A stretch of 25,295 nucleotides of DNA from RUG11551 sp045546875 (GCA_045546875.1 JAZQDP010000461.1:1-25295), one strand, 5' to 3'. Positions 1 through 10,658 are shown, counted from the stretch's first letter. Program-made: numbers and translations. Notes: generated by a model from the sequence alone, not told the origin.

Positions 1-339
1 ATTCCCAAGAGAAGTAAGAAATTCACCTTCTTTAAAATTATAATCCTTTGACTCTTGAAAATAATAAAAAGACCAGCTAAGTGTAAATCCAACTGCTATC
101 AATAAAGCGCTAAATGCCTCAAAAAAACCTTGATGATCATAAAAAGCTGTAAAATCATCAAGTTCTTTTTTCTGTGTTTCGACATCTGTTGCTTCCGCAA
201 CAGGAGATAAATGGCTTGGTAATAATCCAGACTTGGGTATCCATAATAAAATAATATAGAAAACCAAAAGCGAAATAAAACTAAAAATTAGACCGCTTAA
301 TATTTTTACCAAAATTAATATTTTACTACTTTTCATCAT
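1..339 (-). CDS. Membrane protein of unknown function, 3' part cut by window edge
   Basis: A reading frame open from an ATG at 339 down to the window edge gives 113 residues without a stop. Two hydrophobic stretches are visible, residues 7-33 and about 72-94, joined by a polar loop of about 40 residues rich in Asp, Glu and Lys. This predicts two membrane helices with the loop outside and the Lys/Glu-rich residues after helix 2 in the cytoplasm. The base composition is more A+T-rich than in the genes further right. There are two consecutive ATG codons at the start and no clear ribosome binding site. I do not recognise the family; the missing C-terminal part would be needed to name it. Confidence 0.6.
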   Translation of the reverse strand, partial: MMKSSKILILVKILSGLIFSFISLLVFYIILLWIPKSGLLPSHLSPVAEATDVETQKKELDDFTAFYDHQGFFEAFSALLIAVGFTLSWSFYYFQESKDYNFKEGEFLTSLGN

Positions 340-711
340 CGGAATTACTAGAATTAATCAATATACAGCAAATAATTATTAAATTATATTTGCTATATGA
401 AAAAAAGTAGTCTCAGAATGGCAAAAAGAATTTGCACAAACGAGCGCTGAAAACCTGAATGTTGTGTATTACATCCTTACCACAGGATTTGCGAACAACA
501 TATACAGGTCCAGCACCCATACCGTACATAAAAATACAGACATGAATGCTTCGCCTGACAAACCAATTTCGCAAAAACCTGTTTACACAGGGTGGTAATT
601 TGTAATACAATTGATTTGCAATGCTAGCATCAAAATTTAATTGAAGCTAACTATATTATCATACATTCGTACAATAAATATAAATACATTGAAATAAACA
701 ATGCAAAATAA
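340..711. other. A+T-rich spacer, no gene recognised
   Basis: This stretch lies between the truncated membrane protein gene and the 3' end of the 5S rRNA gene. It is A+T-rich. A 65-codon frame on the minus strand (413-610) has no recognisable motif or ribosome binding site, and I do not call it. No clear intrinsic terminator for the rRNA unit was found. Confidence 0.5.
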
Positions 712-818
712 TGCGGCAGCGCCTACTCTCGCACTTGCAGGACTACCATCGGCTCGAAAAGCTTAACTACTGAGGTCGGGATGGGATCAGGTGTGACCTT
801 TTCAATTAGCCGCCGCAA
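712..818 (-). rRNA. rrf: 5S ribosomal RNA
   Basis: Read on the minus strand, the sequence shows the conserved 5S blocks: a CCCATCCCGACC-type loop (helix III), then GTAGTTAAGC, then the GATGGTAGT and GCGAGAGTAGG blocks near the 3' end. The two ends (TGCGGCGGC and GCGCTGCCGCA) pair to form helix I. It lies about 80 nt downstream of the 23S gene on the same strand, the usual order in an rRNA unit. Ends are set from the helix I pairing and could be off by a few bases. Confidence 0.95.
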
Positions 819-897
819 TTTGTTGAAAGTCCAGTCAAGAACTTCCAACAATATATTTTGTCAGGTAGATAGACTCTCTAAAGAGCGTTTAATACAT

Positions 898-3742
<2,845 letters not shown>

Positions 3743-3752
<10 letters not shown>

Positions 3753-3935
3753 TATGGATTAAACTCTCTATTTAAGAGATCTTAATCCTTCTCGTCGCTC
3801 GTTACTCAAACTTGCGTTTGAGTACAAAATGTTATTAAATCAGCACTTTCTGATTCGTTGCTTTCGCAACGAAATGGAAATTGTATCGTAGATTATCAAG
3901 CTTGCGCCTGACTTTCTACAGATGCCTATCTACCT
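3743..3935 (-). other. 23S precursor leader: 5' arm of the processing stem
   Basis: Positions 3743-3768 are complementary to 883-908 beyond the far end of the gene, with 24 of 26 positions pairing. This extends the 23S terminal helix into a long double strand, the usual RNase III substrate. Further out, CTATCTACCT (3926-3935) is complementary to AGGTAGATAG (863-872), so the pairing continues beyond an interior loop. There is no tRNA in this leader. Confidence 0.75.
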
Positions 3936-3957
3936 AACCAAATTTTCAATGAACATT

Positions 3958-4000
3958 TTGTCTGTCGAACAGGCTCTTGCGTCCTTCGTTCGACTGACAA
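3958..4000 (-). other. Hairpin at the start of the rRNA transcript
   Basis: TTGTCTGTCGAAC (3958-3970) pairs with GTTCGACTGACAA (3988-4000), with one mismatch. It lies directly downstream of the predicted transcription start, so it would form the first structure in the precursor. Confidence 0.55.
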
Positions 4001-4006
4001 GGGGGA

Positions 4007-4034
4007 AATATACCACAATCAAAAATAATTTCAA
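4007..4034 (-). promoter_or_regulatory. Predicted promoter of the 23S-5S unit
   Basis: On the minus strand, TTGAAA (4034-4029), a 16-nt spacer and TATATT (4012-4007) make a good sigma-70 type promoter. It points to the 23S gene about 250 nt downstream. It supports transcription of 23S-5S as a unit separate from 16S. Confidence 0.6.
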
Positions 4035-4602
4035 TGGGGGGGATGGGAGAAATTTGGAAAAATTTAAAAATTTTCTGGAAAGAGTTAGAAGTGAGGAGTG
4101 ATTGTGGGAATTGCCAGCGGTTCTTTCGCCGCTAAAAACGCTCTGCCCCGCTAAAAACGTTGTTCGCAGCTAAAACCTTTACAGGATCGCGAACGTAAGT
4201 CCGCAAAAGAAAAAGCCTTGACGGCTTTGCCGTCAAGGTGTAGCCCGAGCCGGGCTACATCCGGGGGAGGGTTTCGGCTTCGTCGCTTGGATATGCACGC
4301 TTCGCGACGTTTTGGTTCGCCTTCGGCGAACTGCGGCAGAGACTGCCGTGAGCCGGGTTCAACAAAGCGCAAGCGAAAAAAAGAGGGCAAGAGAAGCGTT
4401 AAGTTTTTGACGCTTAACGCTTGACAAACGGCGAAAAATCGTCGTTTCTTGCCTCTTACCTTACCACGGACTCTTAAAATAGACGATTATTTTCGCGGAC
4501 TTCGTCCGCGGTGAAAAAACTTTCGGTCGCCAGCAAGCTGGCTCCCTTTTAGAGAAGTTTTTTCACGGGGAAGATATAAAGGAATATAGTTGGTATTTAT
4601 GT
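4035..4602. repeat. Non-coding spacer packed with short perfect hairpins
   Basis: No gene is supported here. The stretch holds a series of short palindromes: CCTTGACGGC/GCCGTCAAGG (4216-4238), GTAGCCCG/CGGGCTAC (4240-4258), GTTCGCC/GGCGAAC (4315-4331), AAGCGTTAAG/CTTAACGCTT (4394-4422) and CGCGGAC/GTCCGCG (4494-4510). They differ in sequence but share the form of a 7-10 bp stem with a loop of 3-9 nt. Similar hairpins occur in other spacers of the window. Their function is unknown; they could be decayed dispersed elements. Confidence 0.5.
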
Positions 4603-4637
4603 GGGGAAAACCTTTTTTGAAAAAAAGGTTCTTCCCC
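4603..4637 (-). terminator. Hairpin downstream of metY, likely terminator
   Basis: GGGGAA, AACCTTTTTT, a 2-nt loop and the complementary arm form a nearly perfect hairpin of about 16 bp about 40 nt beyond the metY stop codon. The T-rich run lies inside the stem rather than after it, so termination is likely but not of textbook form. Confidence 0.5.
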
Positions 4638-4677
4638 TCAAACTCCCCTTTCCAAAAAACTTTAGTAAGGAGAGGAA

Positions 4678-5985
4678 TCATACGAAAATATCATACGAAT
4701 ATTTCGCTGCCGCTTGGAAACCCTTTTCCAAATCGGCAATGATGTCGTCGATGTGTTCCGTGCCAATCGACAGACGAATCGTGTTGGGGTGAATGCCCAC
4801 TTCTTCCAGTTCATTCGGTTCCAGCTGAGAATGAGTCGTCGTTGCGGGGTGAATCACCAACGACTTCACGTCGGCAACGTTTGCCAACAGTGAGAAAATC
4901 TCCAAGGCGTCGATGAACTTGTACGCTTCGTCTTTTCCGCCCTTGATGTCGAAGGTGAAAATAGACGCCCCGCCGTTGGGGAAGTACTTTTCATACAACG
5001 CGTGATTAGGATGATTCGGCAAAGACGGGTGATTAACCTTTTCCACCTGCGGATGGTTGGCGAGGTATTCAACAACCTTTTTCGTGTTTTCGATGTGCCG
5101 TTCCAGACGGAGCGAAAGCGTTTCAACGCCTTGCAAAAGCAGGAATGCCGCGAAGGGGGAAATTGCCGCGCCCTGATCACGAAGCAAGATAGCGCGAATG
5201 TAAATCGCAAACGCCGCTTTTCCTGCTGCGTCGGTAAACTTAACGCCGTGATAGCTGGGGTTCGGCTCGCTGATCCACGGATAACGACCGCTTTTCGCCC
5301 AGTCGAAATTGCCGCTGTCGACAATCACGCCGCCCAGGGTTGTGCCGTGCCCGCCGATGAACTTTGTTGCGGAATGAATGACGATGTCGGCGCCGTGTTC
5401 AATGGGTCGAATCATGTACGGCGTGCCAAAAGTGTTGTCGATAACCAGCGGAATTTCGTGTTTGTGAGCGATTGCCGCCACGGCGTCAATGTCTGGAATG
5501 TCGCTGTTGGGGTTGCCCAGCGTCTCGATAAAAATTGCCTTTGTGTTGGGCTTGATTGCCGCTTCGACGGCGTTAAGGTCATGAACGTCAACGAAATCCG
5601 TATCAATGCCGTACAGAGGCAAGGTATGGAAAAGCAGATTAAACGTGCCGCCGTAAATCGTCTTTTGGGCGACAATATGCTCGCCGCTTCTCGCCAGCGC
5701 CTGAATGGCGTACGTGATAGCCGCTGCGCCGGAAGCCAGAGCCAAGCCGGCAACGCCGCCTTCCAGCGCCGCGATTCGTTCTTCAAAGACGCCCTGCGTT
5801 GAGTTCGTCAGACGTCCGTAAATGTTGCCGGGGTCAACCAAACCAAATCGGTCGGCGGCATGCTGCGAGTTATGAAAAACGTAGCTTGTCGTGGCGTAAA
5901 TTGGAACGGCGCGCGCGTCAGACGCCGGATCGGGTTTCTCTTGACCAACATGAATTTGAAGCGTTTCGAATTTGTATTTGCTCAT
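4678..5985 (-). CDS. metY: O-acetylhomoserine aminocarboxypropyltransferase (sulfhydrylase)
   Basis: This PLP enzyme of the Cys/Met metabolism family makes homocysteine (or methionine, with methanethiol) from O-acetylhomoserine and sulfide. Visible are the N-terminal FETLQIHVGQ block typical of MetY, the YGRLTNST substrate/PLP region near residue 56, the YGGT block (111-114), the PLP-contacting Asp183 in VIDNTFGTP, and the Schiff-base Lys208 in HSATKFIGGHG. The inserted segment after GGVIVDSGNFDW is a MetY feature absent from MetB/MetC. Length is 435 residues, normal for the family. The start chosen is ATG 5985, preceded by GTGAGG at good spacing; an upstream GTG at 6000 lies within that ribosome binding site. 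No promoter was clear in the 100-nt gap behind it. Confidence 0.93.
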   Translation of the reverse strand: MSKYKFETLQIHVGQEKPDPASDARAVPIYATTSYVFHNSQHAADRFGLVDPGNIYGRLTNSTQGVFEERIAALEGGVAGLALASGAAAITYAIQALARSGEHIVAQKTIYGGTFNLLFHTLPLYGIDTDFVDVHDLNAVEAAIKPNTKAIFIETLGNPNSDIPDIDAVAAIAHKHEIPLVIDNTFGTPYMIRPIEHGADIVIHSATKFIGGHGTTLGGVIVDSGNFDWAKSGRYPWISEPNPSYHGVKFTDAAGKAAFAIYIRAILLRDQGAAISPFAAFLLLQGVETLSLRLERHIENTKKVVEYLANHPQVEKVNHPSLPNHPNHALYEKYFPNGGASIFTFDIKGGKDEAYKFIDALEIFSLLANVADVKSLVIHPATTTHSQLEPNELEEVGIHPNTIRLSIGTEHIDDIIADLEKGFQAAAKYSYDIFV

Positions 5986-6086
5986 TTGCAAAATCCTCAC
6001 TTTCTATTAAATAAATGGAATAATTGACGTAAAAAAATCAGGTTAACAAATAAAACGTATTAAATATGGGTTATCATACTATCAGC

Positions 6087-6827
6087 TTAGCCGCCGAAAA
6101 TATGCTTCAAAAAATAAGGGAACTGTTTTTTCCACCAGGGCCAGTCGTGAGCGACGTCGTAGCCCCAATAGTCCGCCCAATGGGGAATGCCTTTTGCGGT
6201 CAACACGGCGTCCAGTTCTCGAGTCCCGTAGAGCAAATCGTCTTCCCACGGACCCTGACCAACGCAGAGTATAATCGCGCTTTGCTTGTAAAGGTTCATC
6301 CAGGGGTGATCGTTCGCCATGTTGGGCAGGAAATGAACCGGCGAGTTCGCGTAAACCAAATCGTCCATATATTCATGGAAAAAATATTGCGCGTTAAACA
6401 GCCCGCTCATGCTCAACATCGTATCAAACAGGTCAGGACGACGAAAAAAGAAATTCCCGGCGTGAACCCCGCCCATGCTGCACCCGCAAGTCATCGCTTT
6501 TTGATTGCTGCGAGCGAATCGGGGAAGAAGTTCATCAACGACATAATGAAACCAGCGTTCCTGTAATTCAATTCTTTTTCGCGGGTCGCCGTTCTGGTTA
6601 GACCACGTTTCTGAATCGATCCCGTCAGGGCAAACAATCTGGATGGATTTATTCTCAATCCACGGTCGAGCGGTTTCTACCATTCCGAAACCGTGAAAGT
6701 CATAAAACCGTCCGTTTTGAGGAGGAAACGCAACGCACAGCTTTTTGGCGTCGTCCTCTCCAAAGACGGCGTATTCCATATCGCGCCCTAATTGGGAACT
6801 ATAGGATTTTTGCCACGATTCTTTCAT
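6087..6827 (-). CDS. Alpha/beta-hydrolase, esterase D-like family
   Basis: A 246-residue protein with the fold signature of the esterase/acyltransferase group (PF00756-like). The nucleophile elbow is GCSMGG with Ser117. The likely catalytic His is His227 in DVAHDWPWWKKQFPYFL, where family members carry H-x-W-x-x-W. The acid is probably Glu195 or Asp196 in GPWEDDL. There is no signal peptide, so it should be cytoplasmic. It follows the ATP-grasp gene by 3 nt with AGGA as ribosome binding site, so the two are translated from one message. The substrate cannot be read from the sequence; a role in hydrolysing or transferring an ester linked to the ATP-grasp product is inference. Confidence 0.8.
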   Translation of the reverse strand: MKESWQKSYSSQLGRDMEYAVFGEDDAKKLCVAFPPQNGRFYDFHGFGMVETARPWIENKSIQIVCPDGIDSETWSNQNGDPRKRIELQERWFHYVVDELLPRFARSNQKAMTCGCSMGGVHAGNFFFRRPDLFDTMLSMSGLFNAQYFFHEYMDDLVYANSPVHFLPNMANDHPWMNLYKQSAIILCVGQGPWEDDLLYGTRELDAVLTAKGIPHWADYWGYDVAHDWPWWKKQFPYFLKHIFGG

Positions 6828-6830
6828 AAA

Positions 6831-8027
6831 TTAATTTCCTTCTCGCTGATGAACAAACTGAATAAACTCCTGAACCTCGTCTTCGCTATTGGCTTTTGCC
6901 GTATACATCTGACAGCCCATTGTCGCCCACATCAGTTCCGGCATCCGCTCGCACATTACCATCCGCGAACCATAATTTTCCAGGATCTCTTCATGCGTAT
7001 GACGGTACGAATGCCAATCTTTTCGACTTGCGTAAACGCACCAGCGGCGCTCGCCCTCTTCTTTAATTCTTTTGTCGTACGTAACGACGTCCGCCCAAAT
7101 TTGATAAACGTCTGTTGAATGAGCGAAGTTCATCATGTCGGGCGTATAGCCGCCTGCTGGACGCATATTGACTTCCAGGGCGACAAAATCGCCAACGTTT
7201 CCCAGCCCGGGGCGCGCTCTTGTCAAACGGAAAAACTCCAAATGAACAAAGCGTCGGCTAACGCTAAAAGCGTGAAGCGCTTTTCTGCCCAAAAGCCGCA
7301 ACGGTTCCGGAACTCCCGCGCAGGTATAATACGCCAAGTCCAAATCGCGGTTGACAATATCCGCAATGGACGGCGGCCAGACGGTCATGGATTCATACAG
7401 CGGCTCGCAGCGGGAATTTGTAATCGCGTCAAAGGAGCAAATATCGCCCTCGACAAACTCCTCGATAACATAAGGAACGTCTGGCTTGTCGGCAACGAAC
7501 GCTTGCAAGTCGTTGTCGTTCTCGATCTTGTACGTGTTCGCCGCGCCAACGCCGACGTCCGGTTTGGCAATTACAGGATATCCGCCGATTTCCTTGATCG
7601 ATTCATACGCCGTTTCCAGATTTTCGAATTTGAACCCCCGGGCGGTAGGAATCCCGACTGAATTATACACCAATTTCATGGAAGATTTTTTCTTCCACGT
7701 GGCAATAACATCGTTCTGAACGCCTGTCGTAATGTGAAACTCGGTTCTCAATCGAGCGTCCTGTTCGAGCCAATACTCGTTGTTGCTTTCAATCCAGTCG
7801 ATTTTCCCGTATTGGAACGTAAAGTAACCAACAGCGCGAAACACCTGCTGATAATTCTCCAGAGAATCCACGCGATAATACTCCGTCAAAGCGTTTTTAA
7901 GCGGCTCTTCCAGCGTATCGTAGGCGGCGTCGCCGATACCCAACACGTTGACGCCGTTTTTCTTCAAACGATCGCAAAAATTCCAGTACGTTCGTGGAAA
8001 ATTTGGGGATATAAAAACAAAATTCAT
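6831..8027 (-). CDS. ATP-grasp family ligase, carbamoyl-phosphate synthase-like
   Basis: A 398-residue protein. The N-terminal third is a pre-ATP-grasp Rossmann-like region (VFISPNFPRTYWNFCDRLKK start, then NVLGIGD). The ATP-grasp core follows: Lys155 in PVIAKPDVGVGAANTY binds ATP phosphates, the adenine-binding segment YVIEEFVEGD spans 186-195, and Glu285/Asn287 in ALEVNMRPAGG provide Mg ligands. Such enzymes join a carboxylate, activated as acyl phosphate, to an amine or similar nucleophile; the substrates here are not evident. GGGAGGG lies 9 nt before ATG 8027, and a consensus promoter lies at 8075-8102. It leads a two-gene unit with the downstream esterase. It is not PurK, PurD or D-Ala-D-Ala ligase by motif. 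Confidence 0.82.
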   Translation of the reverse strand: MNFVFISPNFPRTYWNFCDRLKKNGVNVLGIGDAAYDTLEEPLKNALTEYYRVDSLENYQQVFRAVGYFTFQYGKIDWIESNNEYWLEQDARLRTEFHITTGVQNDVIATWKKKSSMKLVYNSVGIPTARGFKFENLETAYESIKEIGGYPVIAKPDVGVGAANTYKIENDNDLQAFVADKPDVPYVIEEFVEGDICSFDAITNSRCEPLYESMTVWPPSIADIVNRDLDLAYYTCAGVPEPLRLLGRKALHAFSVSRRFVHLEFFRLTRARPGLGNVGDFVALEVNMRPAGGYTPDMMNFAHSTDVYQIWADVVTYDKRIKEEGERRWCVYASRKDWHSYRHTHEEILENYGSRMVMCERMPELMWATMGCQMYTAKANSEDEVQEFIQFVHQREGN

Positions 8028-8074
8028 TCTATTAATCCCTCCCCCCTGTTTAGTCGTTAAACTCTTGGCGTTGA

Positions 8075-8102
8075 ATTATATCCCTGCTAACCTCTTTGTC
8101 AA
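8075..8102 (-). promoter_or_regulatory. Consensus sigma-70 promoter of the ATP-grasp/esterase unit
   Basis: On the minus strand, TTGACA (8102-8097), a 16-nt spacer and TATAAT (8080-8075) match both consensus hexamers exactly. Transcription would start near 8068, leaving a leader of about 40 nt ending in the GGGAGGG ribosome binding site. Confidence 0.8.
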
Positions 8103-8180
8103 TGGGAACAACGCCAACATTTTCTATACAATTGACATTTATTCACTACAACAAATTGTAGATAAATTCGCTGTAAATCG

Positions 8181-9101
8181 TTAAATTGGCTCCTCATACA
8201 GCCCTTTTGTGAAGTACCGATCGCCGCGGTCGGGAAAGACGACGACGATGTTGCCTCGCGCGCCGTTTGCCGCCAGTTTCTTTGCAGCCGCCAGCGCTCC
8301 GCCAGACGACGAGCCGGCAAAAACGCCCTCTTTCGACGCCAGTTCCCGAGCGCCGGAAAACGCATCGTCGTCGGTGATTTTGACAACCTCGTCAACGAGG
8401 GAAATATCCATCGTATCGGGAATAAAATCGTTGCCAATTCCTTCGATGTTATAGTCGGCATGTTCGCCACCGCCCATGGTTGATCCTACCGGGTCAGCCA
8501 AAACGCCTCGAACACCTGGGTCCTGTTCTTTTAGAAAACGAACGATGCCGGTGTACGTTCCGCCGCTTCCCGCTCCGGCGACAAGGTAGTCGACTTTGCC
8601 GTCCAGATCTCGCCAGATTTCCGGTCCGGTTGTTTCGTAGTGAGCCAGCGGATTGGCAGCGTTGTGAAACTGTTCCAGCGAAATCGCGCCGGGAATGGAA
8701 TCGCGCAGCTGACGCGCCTTTTCCTCCGCGCCAAGCATTCCCTCTTCTCTGGGCGTATTGACGATTTCCGCACCCAGCGCTCGCATGAGCACCTGTTTCT
8801 CTTTGGAAAACTTGGTCGGAACGACGAAAATAACACGATACCCCCGATTCAGCGCGGCAAAGGCGATTCCCAAGCCGGTGTTGCCAGCCGTGCCCTCGAC
8901 GATCGCTCCGCCGGGCTGTAACAGTCCGCGCCGTTCAGCGTCCTCAATCATGTATTTGCCAATTCTGTCTTTAACGCTCCCGCTGGGATTGTACAATTCC
9001 AGCTTCGCAAAGAGGTTTGCTCCTTCCGGGAGTTCAATATGGGTCAGTTTTACCAGCGGCGTGTTGCCAATAAGGCTCTGTGTTGATGGATAGTAACTCA
9101 T
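8181..9101 (-). CDS. Cystathionine beta-synthase / O-acetylserine sulfhydrylase family enzyme (MccA-like)
   Basis: A 306-residue fold-type II PLP enzyme. Lys44 in NPSGSVKDR forms the Schiff base, EGTAGNTG (69-76) binds the substrate carboxylate, and GAGSGGT (176-182) holds the PLP phosphate. Several segments are closer to CBS/MccA than to CysK: RALGAEIVNTP, NPLAHYETTGPEI, and EGIGNDFIP (220-228), plus the RYFTKGLY end. The likely reaction is condensation of homocysteine with (acetyl)serine to cystathionine, the first step of reverse transsulfuration; cysteine synthesis from O-acetylserine and sulfide is the alternative. It lacks the CBS regulatory domain. Its ATG overlaps the stop of the upstream cystathionine lyase-like gene by 4 nt, so the two are coupled, as in mccA-mccB operons. 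Confidence 0.88.
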   Translation of the reverse strand: MSYYPSTQSLIGNTPLVKLTHIELPEGANLFAKLELYNPSGSVKDRIGKYMIEDAERRGLLQPGGAIVEGTAGNTGLGIAFAALNRGYRVIFVVPTKFSKEKQVLMRALGAEIVNTPREEGMLGAEEKARQLRDSIPGAISLEQFHNAANPLAHYETTGPEIWRDLDGKVDYLVAGAGSGGTYTGIVRFLKEQDPGVRGVLADPVGSTMGGGEHADYNIEGIGNDFIPDTMDISLVDEVVKITDDDAFSGARELASKEGVFAGSSSGGALAAAKKLAANGARGNIVVVFPDRGDRYFTKGLYEEPI

Positions 9102-10261
9102 TTTATTGTCTCGCTTTCTTTAATTGCTTGTTCAAGGTCTGATAACAGGTCGTCAATGTGTTCAATTCCAACGGAAAGACGGATAAGCCCGTCGGTAATA
9201 CCAACTTTTTGTCGAATCTCATACGGAATCGACGCGTGAGTCATGGTTGCTGGGTGACATGCCAGGCTCTCGATTCCGCCCAGACTTTCTGCAAGAGCAA
9301 TTAAATGAAGAGACTTGAAAAACTTTTTGATATCGCAGTTCTCCTTGAGTTCAAAGGAGATAACCGCGCCGCCGTTTTTCGCCTGACGTTTGTTGATTTC
9401 GTAGCCCTGCGCGTCCGGCAAGCCAGGATAATAGACCTTCTTCACCGCCCTGTTTTCTTTAAGACTTGCAGCAATTGTTTCCGCGTTATTAACGTGTCTG
9501 TCAAGACGGACGGCGAGCGTTTTAATGCCGCGAATAAGGAGAAAAGAGTCAAACGGCGCCAAGACGCCGCCGGTGGCGTTTTGAATAAATCCAAGACGTT
9601 CAGCAAGCTGCTCGTCTTTAACGACGACCAGACCGGCAATCAGATCGCTGTGCCCACCGAGATACTTTGTCGCGCTGTGAACGACAATGTCCGCGCCCAA
9701 TTCCAACGGACGCTGAAGATACGGCGTCATGAATGTGTTGTCTACAATAGTCAGAATTCCATGCTGTTTACTCAAAGCGGCAGCCCCTGCAATGTCAGTA
9801 ACGGTCAGAAGAGGATTGGCGGGGCTTTCGATAAGAATCGCCTTTACGTCCGGCGCAAGGGCTTTTTCCAGATTATCCAAATTGGTCGTATCGACGATGA
9901 CGTATTCCAAGCCAAAGTTTTTAAATATTTTGTCCAGAATTCGGAAGGTGCCGCCGTAGACGTTGCTGGAAATGACAATCCTGTCTCCCGATTTGAACAG
10001 ATTCAATACGGCGGCAATGGCAGCCATTCCAGAGGCGAACGCAAAGCCGTGAGTTCCGCCTTCCAGTTCAGCGATTAACGCTTCAACCGCCGCTCGAGTT
10101 GGGTTGCCGGTTCGGGAATATTCCCAGCCGGTATTCTCGCCCAACCCACTCTGTTCGTACGTGGACGTCTGATAAATCGGGACGTTTACCGCCCCTGTCG
10201 TTTTGTCGCCGTAAATGCCGCCTTGAATGAACGCTGATTCAATATGATTGTAGGTTTTCAT
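9098..10261 (-). CDS. Cystathionine gamma-lyase / gamma-synthase family PLP enzyme (MccB/MetB-like)
   Basis: A 387-residue enzyme of the Cys/Met metabolism PLP family. It shows EYSRTGNPTR (47-56), SGMAAI (78-83), VYGGT (101-105), Asp174 in IVDNTFMTPY, the Schiff-base Lys199 in HSATKYLGGHSD, and the C-terminal SLGGIESLACHPATMTHA block. Paralogues in this family split or make cystathionine, and sequence alone does not settle which. Coupling to a CBS-like gene favours cystathionine gamma-lyase (cystathionine to cysteine), giving a reverse transsulfuration pair. It is the first gene of the unit and lies behind a long leader with a Met/Cys leader peptide and a terminator ending about 20 nt before its ATG. 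No good Shine-Dalgarno sequence is seen before ATG 10261. Confidence 0.9.
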   Translation of the reverse strand: MKTYNHIESAFIQGGIYGDKTTGAVNVPIYQTSTYEQSGLGENTGWEYSRTGNPTRAAVEALIAELEGGTHGFAFASGMAAIAAVLNLFKSGDRIVISSNVYGGTFRILDKIFKNFGLEYVIVDTTNLDNLEKALAPDVKAILIESPANPLLTVTDIAGAAALSKQHGILTIVDNTFMTPYLQRPLELGADIVVHSATKYLGGHSDLIAGLVVVKDEQLAERLGFIQNATGGVLAPFDSFLLIRGIKTLAVRLDRHVNNAETIAASLKENRAVKKVYYPGLPDAQGYEINKRQAKNGGAVISFELKENCDIKKFFKSLHLIALAESLGGIESLACHPATMTHASIPYEIRQKVGITDGLIRLSVGIEHIDDLLSDLEQAIKESETIK

Positions 10262-10280
10262 GATTGTTATTCTTTTTAAT

Positions 10281-10334
10281 TAAAAAACCGCCGAGTGAAC
10301 GCCGCAGCTTATAACTGCGGGTCAACATCGGCGG
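10281..10334 (-). terminator. Intrinsic terminator in the leader of the transsulfuration operon (attenuator)
   Basis: On the minus strand the outer arms CCGCCGA (10334-10328) and TCGGCGG (10294-10288) and inner arms CCGCAG/CTGCGG (10320-10315, 10307-10302) form a long G+C-rich hairpin with a 7-nt loop. It is followed at once by TTTTTTAATTA (10287-10277). It lies in front of the ATG of the first gene, after the promoter and leader ORF, so it can only act as an attenuator of that operon. Confidence 0.85.
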
Positions 10335-10355
10335 CGCCTGTGTTTTGGGAATTGG

Positions 10356-10482
10356 GGAATTTTCTAATAACGCTAATTAAGGCAAGGAATATTTATACTC
10401 TGGATTTAAAATGAAATTGCTCTTAAAGGCGTTTGCTGATTTTTATTAGAAATTCCGAAAAACAAAGAACGTTACCGCCGAT
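10356..10482 (-). promoter_or_regulatory. Predicted antiterminator of the transsulfuration operon leader
   Basis: Six nt after the leader ORF stop, AUCGGCGG (10482-10475) is perfectly complementary to CCGCCGAU (10334-10327), the 5' arm of the terminator. Nested inside this pairing, GGAAUUUCUAAUAA (10456-10443) pairs with UUAUUAGAAAAUUCC (10370-10356) with one bulged base. The two stems are collinear, so together they can form one long-range structure that excludes the terminator. Formation when the ribosome stalls in the leader ORF is inference. Confidence 0.7.
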
Positions 10483-10488
10483 TGTGTT

Positions 10489-10587
10489 TTAACAACACAT
10501 CAAACAGTAACACATACACATGCCCATATCGTTAGAACGATTGAGAATCGAGGCAATGTCAGCAGAAATCAAAATTTGTTTTTTCAT
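10489..10587 (-). CDS. Met/Cys-rich leader peptide (attenuation ORF)
   Basis: A 32-codon ORF from ATG 10587 to TAA 10491-10489. It begins MKKQILISADIASILNRSND and ends MGMCMCYCLMCC: nine of its last twelve residues are Met or Cys, and all five Cys codons are UGU. It lies about 65 nt after a predicted start site and 150 nt before an intrinsic terminator, in the leader of the cystathionine lyase/CBS-like operon. This is the position and composition expected of a ribosome-mediated attenuation peptide sensing charged Cys-tRNA and Met-tRNA. Stalling would leave the following AUCGGCGG free to block the terminator. No strong ribosome binding site is seen, but a hairpin (10603-10617) sits upstream of the start. 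No known peptide family is claimed. Confidence 0.82.
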   Translation of the reverse strand: MKKQILISADIASILNRSNDMGMCMCYCLMCC

Positions 10588-10658
10588 ATTTTGTTTTAAC
10601 GCTTGGCGAAACGCCAAAATTTATTTAGTCTTTCTTATCGACCAAATTATTAAGTAGC

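Noticed and set aside
413..610. 65-codon frame on the minus strand before 5S
   Set aside because: No ribosome binding site, no recognised motif, unusual composition; more likely chance.
3753..4006. tRNA genes in the 23S leader
   Set aside because: No T-loop or acceptor-stem pattern was found; the leader pairs with the 3' flank instead.
5002..5802. 266-codon frame on the plus strand
   Set aside because: Antisense to metY; its length comes from the codon pattern of the real gene, and the PLP motifs are on the minus strand.
9305..10078. 257-codon frame on the plus strand
   Set aside because: Antisense shadow of the cystathionine lyase-like gene.
10262..10590. SAM or T-box riboswitch in the transsulfuration leader
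   Set aside because: No T-box sequence (AGGGTGGNACCGCG type) or SAM-I core was found; the leader ORF with competing stems explains the terminator better.
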